11,540 nt of DNA from an uncultured Clostridiaceae bacterium (GTDB lineage: Bacteria; Bacillota; Clostridia; Lachnospirales; Lachnospiraceae). Under the pieces are notes generated by a model. The model was not told where the DNA came from and did no database searches. It saw only the letters and a list, made by a program, of their open reading frames with translations. Shown one piece after another: positions 6,605-11,540 of this stretch (position 1 is its first letter; each line of letters opens with the position of its first letter). The stretch is taken from positions 1 through 11,540 of the forward strand of contig CAUCBQ010000059.1 of the NCBI GenBank assembly GCA_958441075.1, in the 5' to 3' direction. Made by a program: the position numbers and the translations under genes.

Positions 6605-7162
6605 ATGAAAAAGATGAATCTCAGAAAAACCATGATGGCAGCAGTTGTTACAGCAATGGCACTTACAACCGTAATCGGCAGCGGCATTACCGCAGCAGCA
6701 GCCCCAAGATCCGCAAAAAAAATAATCGGTATTGAAAAGGCAAAGGAAGCTGCCCTGAAAGCCATGGACATAAAAAAATCCGACGCTGTATTTACGGAGC
6801 AGGAATGTGAACTGGATGATGGAGTATATGAACTGGAATTTACTTCCGGAAAGCTTGAATACGATGTGGAAGTAAATGCCTATACCGGCAAAGTAACCAA
6901 GGCGGATTACGAAAACAACCGGGACTGGGATGATCTGCGGGATGACCGTTGGGATAATGACCGTGATAACGGTTGGGATGATGACCGCTGGGACGATGAC
7001 GATGACAGATTTGATGACGATGACAGATTCGACGACGATGACAGATTCGACGATGACGATGACGACAGATTCGATGACGATGACAGATTTGACGACGACG
7101 ATGACAGATTTGACGACGATGACGACAGATTTGACGACGATGACGACAGATTTGACGACTGA
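6605..7162 (+). CDS. Secreted PepSY-domain protein with Arg-Phe-Asp repeat tail
   Basis: The 185-residue protein has a Sec-type signal peptide: basic MKKMNLRK, a hydrophobic core at about 10-30 and an Ala-rich cleavage zone near 30-34. Residues about 40-100 form one PepSY domain (GIEKAKEAALKAM, then ELDDGVYELEFTSGKLEYDVEVNAYTGKV). From about 105 the chain is Asp-rich, first with Trp units (WDDLRDDRWDN, GWDDDRW), then eight RF-D(n) units from 135 to the end, n being 2-6. PepSY domains are extracytoplasmic and often linked to peptidase inhibition or envelope proteins; the role here is unknown. The polyacidic tail could bind Ca2+ or basic surfaces (inference). AGGAGGT is 7 bases before the ATG. 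It has its own candidate SigI promoter and a terminator after it. Confidence 0.88.
   Translation: MKKMNLRKTMMAAVVTAMALTTVIGSGITAAAAPRSAKKIIGIEKAKEAALKAMDIKKSDAVFTEQECELDDGVYELEFTSGKLEYDVEVNAYTGKVTKADYENNRDWDDLRDDRWDNDRDNGWDDDRWDDDDDRFDDDDRFDDDDRFDDDDDDRFDDDDRFDDDDDRFDDDDDRFDDDDDRFDD
7007..7159 (+). repeat. In-frame tandem repeat encoding RF-D(n) units
   Basis: Eight tandem units of 18, 18, 24, 18, 21, 21, 21 and 12 bases, each starting AGATTT or AGATTC (Arg-Phe) and continuing with mixed GAT/GAC codons. All length changes are multiples of three. This is protein-coding low-complexity DNA liable to slippage, not a CRISPR array. Confidence 0.9.
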
Positions 7163-7201
7163 TCCGTTGTCTGACAACAGTGATACGCATCATTAACTTC
7201 A

Positions 7202-7256
7202 AAGCCGCTGGCCAGATGCTGACGCATGGGCCTGCGGCTTCTTTCATCCTTTTCTG
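7202..7256 (+). terminator. Rho-independent terminator after the PepSY gene
   Basis: A long interrupted hairpin: AAGCCGC (7202-7208) with GCGGCTT (7234-7240), a T/T mismatch, GGCC (7210-7213) with GGCC (7229-7232), then ATGC (7216-7219) with GCAT (7224-7227) around a TGAC loop. It is followed by a pyrimidine/T-rich stretch. It begins 40 bases after the stop at 7162. The T-tract is broken by C, so efficiency may be moderate. Confidence 0.68.
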
Positions 7257-7315
7257 CCATCTGCAAATTTTTCTTATTTTTTGAAACTTTTATTCCATTT
7301 TATCCGTCTTAACTG

Positions 7316-7348
7316 TATAATACGATGCTGGGGAAAAAGCATTTCCCC
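7316..7348 (+). promoter_or_regulatory. -10-like TATAAT and adjoining inverted repeat upstream of the MBOAT gene
   Basis: TATAAT (7316-7321) has no convincing -35 at 16-18 bases. It is followed by GGGGAAA (7330-7336) and TTTCCCC (7342-7348), a perfect 7-bp inverted repeat with a 5-base spacer. The right arm contains the CCCC box of the candidate SigI promoter. It may be an operator, a 5'-end hairpin of a sigma-A transcript, or chance. Confidence 0.35.
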
Positions 7349-7371
7349 TGATATCATAATAATGAATCGTA
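7345..7371 (+). promoter_or_regulatory. Candidate SigI-type promoter of the MBOAT-SGNH operon
   Basis: CCCC (7345-7348), 19 bases, CGTA (7368-7371), 40 bases upstream of the ATG at 7411. The spacing is identical to the two other boxes, but the flanks (T after CCCC, CCAC after CGTA) differ from them and the CCCC also belongs to an inverted repeat, so this is the weakest of the three. Confidence 0.42.
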
Positions 7372-7410
7372 CCACAAACAGACACTACGATTAGACAGGA
7401 TGGATTACCA

Positions 7411-8829
7411 ATGATATTCAGCAGCTTTGAATTTTTATTTCATTTTCTCCCCATATTTCTGCTCTTTTATTTTGTATGCCCGGTAAAATGGAGGAATCTG
7501 TGCCTTCTGGTGGGAAATCTGTGCTTTTATTTTTACGGTGCAAGGCATATGCCTGTCTATTTTATTCTCTTTCTTACTTCCATGCTCGTAAACTTTTTTA
7601 TCGGACGGAGAATTGGGAGAAAATGGAACGGAACAGAACGTGGGTACTGGCTGACTGCCGGAATATGCTATAATCTCTTCTGGCTGCTTCTCTTTAAATA
7701 CAGCGCATTTATAGCAGAAAATCTGAATCTGCTGTTAACACATCTGGGATCAGGTTTCCGCCTTCCGACGGTCAGCTTTCCCCTTCCACTGGGCATCAGC
7801 TTCTATACCTTCCAGGCCATCGCCTTTCTGGTGGATGTATATAAGAAAGAAATCCGCAGCGAGCCTTCCCTTCTGCGCTACTGTACCTGGTTTTCCATGT
7901 TTACCCAGGTAACCTCAGGCCCTATTACCCGCTATCAGGAAATTCGGCCCCAGCTTCTGAAACGTCATTTTTCCATGGATCGTCTGGAAACCGGCCTTCG
8001 GGAATTTACTATTGGATTAAGCCTTAAGGTACTCCTTGCGAATCAGCTCGGCAGACTGTGGAGCCAGGTAGGAGCCATTGGATATGAAAGCATCTCCACC
8101 CCCTTAGCCTGGATGGGAATTATTGCGTTCAGCCTCCAGCTTTACTTTGACTTTTACGGCTACTCTCTTATGGCGCAGGGAATTGGCTGGATTCTGGGAT
8201 TTCAGATTCCCAGAAACTTTGCCTATCCCTATCAGTCTCTGACCATGACTGAGTTTTGGCGGCGCTGGCATATGACTCTTGGAAAATGGTTCCGCGACTA
8301 TGTATATATCCCCCTTGGCGGCAACCGAAAAGGCTTTACGGTTATGGTTCGCAATCTGTTAGCTGTATGGCTGCTGACCGGCTTCTGGCATGGAGCTGAC
8401 TGGAATTTTCTCCTCTGGGGCCTGTTGCTTTTTGTATTGATTTCAATTGAAAAAATGGGACTTGGACGTATTTTAAACCGTTTTCCCGCAGCAGGGCACC
8501 TGTATATGGCTCTGGTTATCCCTTTAAACTGGCTGGTATTTGCAGTTGCGCAGCCCTCCCAGATCCTGATTTATCTTCAGCGGCTTTTCCCGTTCACAGC
8601 AGCATCCGGCGCCTATACCTGGTTTGAGGGCGACTATCTGAAATACGGACGTATCTACGGCCTGTCCCTCCTTGTTGGACTGATCTTTACAACTGATCTT
8701 CCAAGGCGGCTCTACAATCGGTACCGCCACAGTCTTCTGACTGCCCTTGTACTTACGATTCTGTTCTGGATCTGTGTTTACTGCATTAAAATGGGAATGA
8801 ATGATCCGTTTTTATACTTCCGGTTCTGA
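7411..8829 (+). CDS. MBOAT-family membrane O-acyltransferase (AlgI/DltB-like)
   Basis: The 472-residue polytopic membrane protein has the length and segment order of AlgI/PatA-type MBOATs, which move acyl groups across the membrane for transfer to extracellular polysaccharides or wall polymers. It begins MIFSSFEFLFHFLPIFLLFY and contains SFYTFQAIAFLVDVYK (about 130-145), the SLQLYFDFYGYS segment (241-252), EFWRRWHMTLGKWFRDYVYIPLGG with His287, and LLTGFWHGADWNFLLWG with His327; these two His match the conserved and catalytic positions of the family. A weak AGGATGG precedes the ATG. The SGNH gene starts 33 bases after its stop, an MBOAT/SGNH pairing known from AlgI/AlgJ and PatA/PatB systems. 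The acceptor polymer cannot be read from sequence. Confidence 0.92.
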   Translation: MIFSSFEFLFHFLPIFLLFYFVCPVKWRNLCLLVGNLCFYFYGARHMPVYFILFLTSMLVNFFIGRRIGRKWNGTERGYWLTAGICYNLFWLLLFKYSAFIAENLNLLLTHLGSGFRLPTVSFPLPLGISFYTFQAIAFLVDVYKKEIRSEPSLLRYCTWFSMFTQVTSGPITRYQEIRPQLLKRHFSMDRLETGLREFTIGLSLKVLLANQLGRLWSQVGAIGYESISTPLAWMGIIAFSLQLYFDFYGYSLMAQGIGWILGFQIPRNFAYPYQSLTMTEFWRRWHMTLGKWFRDYVYIPLGGNRKGFTVMVRNLLAVWLLTGFWHGADWNFLLWGLLLFVLISIEKMGLGRILNRFPAAGHLYMALVIPLNWLVFAVAQPSQILIYLQRLFPFTAASGAYTWFEGDYLKYGRIYGLSLLVGLIFTTDLPRRLYNRYRHSLLTALVLTILFWICVYCIKMGMNDPFLYFRF

Positions 8830-8862
8830 GAAATATTTAGAAAGGGATATTGTGCGAATAAA

Positions 8863-9786
8863 ATGAAAAAATACTGGTATACTATGATGCTTATTGGAAG
8901 CCTGATTACCGTAAAAGGCAGTATTCTTGTCTCCCGGCTGCCGGAAGCAGAGGTTTTTTCCGGCAAAGCTGCTGAACGTCTGGCTTCCGAAAACGAGGCC
9001 GCACCTTCTTCCGTCCAGAATACAATTGAAGCCGGAGATAAATCAGAGCTCAATGCTCCCCCATTTCTCCCCTCCATTCCTGAAAACGGGATTTGTGCAA
9101 ACCAGTCAGGCTCCTCTGATACGGTAAATCCTGCTACTAAGACTCCTGCTGAGGATTCCTTCCCCAAAACTCCTGCTGCAACTCCTGCCGACGCCTCCCA
9201 GACATCTGCCGAAGCTTCTGAACCGATTGATTTCAGCTCTACCCTTTTTATCGGTGATTCACGGACAGAAGGCTTAAAGGAGTATGGAGGCCTGACGGAG
9301 GCAGAATTTTTCGCCAATTCCGGCATGAGCAGCTTTAACCTTCTCTCAGCCCGCCTGACCGTAAAGGACAAAAGCAGGCTTTCTCTGGAAGAGCTTCTCT
9401 CCGGACACAGCTATGAACGGATTTATCTTATGCTTGGAATCAATGAACTGGGATACAGCCCTTCTGCCGTTACAAAGCAGTATTCCTCTGTTGTGGACCG
9501 TATCCGCCAGCTCCAGCCTCAGGCCAGAATCATTCTGGAAGCCAACCTTCATGTAACAAAAAAGAAATCCGATTCTGATCCAGTCTATGGAAACGGAAAA
9601 ATCGACGCTTTAAATCTCGCCATCTACCAGATGGCTGTGGAAAAAGGCTGCGGCTATGTGGATGTAAACAGCCTTTTTGACGACGGACAGGGAAATCTGG
9701 ATTCTAAATATTCCGTAGACAATGCCCACATTATGGGAAAATATTATACGGTCTGGGCTCAATGGCTCAGAACACAGAATGTATAG
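8863..9786 (+). CDS. Membrane-anchored SGNH/GDSL hydrolase, likely acyltransferase partner
   Basis: The 307-residue protein has an N-terminal hydrophobic segment (about 7-24, signal anchor or signal peptide), a low-complexity Pro/Ala/Ser/Thr/Glu linker (about 30-120) and an SGNH catalytic domain (about 122-307). Block I is FIGDSRTEG with nucleophile Ser133, block II Gly is in ANSG (154), block III is LGINELG with Asn194, and block V is DNAH with Asp286 and His289, so the catalytic set is intact. It should act outside the cell as an O-acetylesterase or, paired with the MBOAT just upstream, as the enzyme that places the acyl group on a polymer. The ATG at 8863 has only AAAGGG about 16 bases upstream; no better in-frame start is seen, so translation may be weak or coupled. 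Confidence 0.87.
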   Translation: MKKYWYTMMLIGSLITVKGSILVSRLPEAEVFSGKAAERLASENEAAPSSVQNTIEAGDKSELNAPPFLPSIPENGICANQSGSSDTVNPATKTPAEDSFPKTPAATPADASQTSAEASEPIDFSSTLFIGDSRTEGLKEYGGLTEAEFFANSGMSSFNLLSARLTVKDKSRLSLEELLSGHSYERIYLMLGINELGYSPSAVTKQYSSVVDRIRQLQPQARIILEANLHVTKKKSDSDPVYGNGKIDALNLAIYQMAVEKGCGYVDVNSLFDDGQGNLDSKYSVDNAHIMGKYYTVWAQWLRTQNV

Positions 9787-9808
9787 GATTTCTATAACAA
9801 AATATGCC

Positions 9809-9855
9809 AAACGCACCGGGCCATCAGATTTCTCCGATGGCCCGGTGCGTTTTAT
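9809..9855. terminator. Strong terminator between convergent SGNH gene and rpoC
   Basis: A perfect 17-bp stem (9809-9825 with 9836-9852) around a 10-base loop, rich in G/C (ACGCACCGGGCCATC arm). On the plus strand the stem ends in TTTT, giving a standard terminator 22 bases after the SGNH stop. On the minus strand the same hairpin lies 31 bases after the rpoC stop, with only a short T-run, so it probably serves both directions but best the plus one. Confidence 0.88.
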
Positions 9856-9883
9856 AGTCTGACCTGTAATTCAGGCCGGTCTT

Positions 9884-11540
9884 TTATTCTTCTGCATCCT
9901 CAGAGCTTTCTTCTGCATCTTCGTCCTCGATTACAGTATCATCCAGATCCAGAACCTCTTCTGCTACATTATCCTCTGTAAGATTAGCAGTATCGTCTGC
10001 CGCTGTGTCCTCTTCTTCAGAAAGAAGGATCTCTTCCTCAGCTGCTGCAGCAATCTTATCATCCGTATCCAGCTTTACAGTTCTGTAGCGCTTCATACCG
10101 GTACCTGCCGGGATTGGCTTACCGATAATAACATTTTCCTTCAGACCGATCAGGTGGTCTACCTTACCGTTGATAGCGGCCTCAGTCAGAACCTTGGTGG
10201 TCTCCTGGAAGGATGCGGCTGACAGGAAGGAATCTGTAGCAAGAGATGCCTTTGTAATACCCAGCATAACCTGCTTGCCCTCTGCCGGACGCTTGCCCTC
10301 TGCAATCAGAGCCTCATTCATCTCATTGAAGTCCAGAACATCCATGGATACGCCCGGCAGTACATCACTGTCGCCGCTTTCCTCAATGCGGATCTTCTTT
10401 AACATCTGATGAACGATCATTTCAACGTGCTTATCGTTGATTTCTACACCCTGAAGACGGTATACACGCTGTACTTCCTGGATCATATAATCCTGTACGG
10501 CACGAACGCCCTTGATCTTTAAGATATCGTGAGGATTTACGCTACCTTCGGTCAGCTCATCACCGGCCTCAAGAACCTGTCCGTCCATAACCTTGATTCT
10601 GGAACCGTAAGGAATCAGATAGGTCTTGGAATTTCCGGTTTCATTGTCAGTAACTGTGATCTCACGCTTCTTCTTTGTATCCTTGATAGTTACAACGCCG
10701 CCAAACTCAGTGATAATGGCAAGACCCTTTGGCTTACGGGCCTCAAAAAGCTCCTCAACTCGAGGAAGACCCTGTGTAATATCGCCGCCGGCAACGCCGC
10801 CCGTATGGAAGGTACGCATGGTCAGCTGTGTACCAGGCTCACCGATGGACTGTGCAGCGATGATTCCGACTGCTTCACCTACCTGCACCGGCTGTCCGGT
10901 AGCCATGTTGGCTCCATAGCACTTAGCGCACACGCCGATATGGGATTTACAGCTTAAAACAGTACGGATCTTCACGGATTTGCGGCCCTGCTTATCCAAT
11001 ACCTTCATAACAGCTGCGGCCCGCTTTGGCGTACACATATGGTTTGCCTTCATTACCAGTTCTCCCGTATCGGGATCAACGATATCTTCGGCAATATAAC
11101 GGCCTGTGATTCTCTCCTGCAGGTCCTCGATCACTTCATTTCCATCTGTGAATGCCTTGATTTCCATAAACGGAATCTCTTTGCCCTCACAGCAGTCTAC
11201 CTCACGGATGATCAGATCCTGAGAAACGTCTACCAGACGTCTGGTCAGATAACCGGAGTCAGCCGTACGAAGAGCCGTATCAGACAGACCCTTACGCGCT
11301 CCATGAGCAGAAATGAAGTACTCCAGTACGTCAAGACCTTCACGGAAGTTAGACTTAATAGGAAGCTCGATGGTATGACCGGTTGTATCCGCCATCAGTC
11401 CTCGCATACCTGCCAGCTGTTTGATCTGCTTATCAGATCCTCGCGCACCGGAGTCAGCCATCATGAAGATGTTGTTATACTTATCCAGTCCGGTCAGCAG
11501 ATCGTGGGTCAGCTGATCATCGGTGGTCTTCCAGGTTTCA
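9884..11540 (-). CDS. rpoC: RNA polymerase beta' subunit, C-terminal part (5' end outside window)
   Basis: The visible 551 or so codons cover the C-terminal half of beta' (usual length about 1,200). The bridge-helix segment MMADSGARGSDKQIKQLAG is followed by the trigger-loop region FREGLDVLEYFISAHGARKG with TADSGYLTRRLVDV, the second zinc site (Cys in DCCEG, LSCKS and VCAKC), GIIAAQSIGEPGTQLTMRTFH and GLPRVEELFEARKPKG. The large SI3 insert of enterobacterial beta' is absent, as in Firmicutes. After the conserved end (MKRYRTVKLDTDD) comes a tail of about 55 residues that is mostly Glu/Asp. The frame stays open to 11540 (ETWKTTDDQLTHDLLTG upstream of the first Met), so the gene runs in from outside. 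rpsL, its usual downstream neighbour, is displaced by the plus-strand module. Confidence 0.98.
   Translation of the reverse strand, partial: ETWKTTDDQLTHDLLTGLDKYNNIFMMADSGARGSDKQIKQLAGMRGLMADTTGHTIELPIKSNFREGLDVLEYFISAHGARKGLSDTALRTADSGYLTRRLVDVSQDLIIREVDCCEGKEIPFMEIKAFTDGNEVIEDLQERITGRYIAEDIVDPDTGELVMKANHMCTPKRAAAVMKVLDKQGRKSVKIRTVLSCKSHIGVCAKCYGANMATGQPVQVGEAVGIIAAQSIGEPGTQLTMRTFHTGGVAGGDITQGLPRVEELFEARKPKGLAIITEFGGVVTIKDTKKKREITVTDNETGNSKTYLIPYGSRIKVMDGQVLEAGDELTEGSVNPHDILKIKGVRAVQDYMIQEVQRVYRLQGVEINDKHVEMIVHQMLKKIRIEESGDSDVLPGVSMDVLDFNEMNEALIAEGKRPAEGKQVMLGITKASLATDSFLSAASFQETTKVLTEAAINGKVDHLIGLKENVIIGKPIPAGTGMKRYRTVKLDTDDKIAAAAEEEILLSEEEDTAADDTANLTEDNVAEEVLDLDDTVIEDEDAEESSEDAEE

Noticed and set aside
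7007..7159. CRISPR-like array
   Set aside because: Units are short, contiguous, encode RF-D(n) in frame and have no unique spacers.
6840..7266. Ser-, His- and Arg-rich reading frames on the minus strand and Thr/Met-rich frames on the plus strand
   Set aside because: They are frame-shifted readings of the Asp codon repeats, without ribosome binding sites or recognisable domains.
8852..8863. Alternative GTG or TTG start for the SGNH gene closer to AAAGGG
   Set aside because: Both are out of frame and reach stop codons within a few codons.
8778..9371. 197-codon minus-strand frame opposite the SGNH gene
   Set aside because: It mirrors the low-complexity linker of the SGNH protein, whose catalytic blocks show the plus strand is coding.

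Overview
The window reads as a chromosomal segment from a Gram-positive member of the Clostridia, most likely Lachnospiraceae. The str-operon proteins (S12 with the Firmicute-type insertion, EF-G, EF-Tu, and a beta' subunit without the large enterobacterial trigger-loop insert), the strong AGGAGG ribosome binding sites and the SigI/RsgI pair all fit. The family assignment is inferred from protein character, not from a database match.

Layout. The minus strand carries the str cluster in its usual order: rpoC (3' part, 9884-11540), then rpsL, rpsG, fusA and the start of tuf (4357 down to 1). Between rpoC and rpsL this order is broken by about 5.1 kb of plus-strand genes (4721-9786): a SigI-type sigma factor, its membrane anti-sigma factor RsgI with a very acidic Ser/Asp tail, a secreted PepSY-domain protein ending in Arg-Phe-Asp repeats, an MBOAT O-acyltransferase, and a membrane-anchored SGNH/GDSL hydrolase. 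A strong palindromic terminator (9809-9852) separates the convergent SGNH gene and rpoC. A divergent 363-base spacer (4358-4720) separates sigI from rpsL. It holds a perfect consensus sigma-A promoter (TTGACA-16-TATAAT, extended -10) facing rpsL, so rpsL-rpsG-fusA-tuf need not depend on read-through from rpoC.

The main finding concerns the plus-strand genes. Each of the three apparent transcription units (sigI-rsgI, the PepSY gene, and MBOAT-SGNH) has CCCC, exactly 19 bases, then CGTA just upstream. In the first two the match extends to CCCCG-N18-CGTATTCT. This resembles the C-rich -35 and CGAA/CGTA-type -10 elements described for SigI factors. The module therefore looks like a self-contained SigI regulon: RsgI would sense the envelope through its acidic disordered tail, release SigI, and SigI would raise its own operon, a secreted polyacidic protein and an extracellular polymer O-acylation pair. 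The sequence elements are seen directly; the regulatory logic and the link to envelope stress are inferred.

Other points of note are a TTG start for fusA and a GTG start for rpsG, nested hairpins in the 232-base rpsL-rpsG spacer, a second promoter between fusA and tuf, and an acidic C-terminal tail on RpoC.
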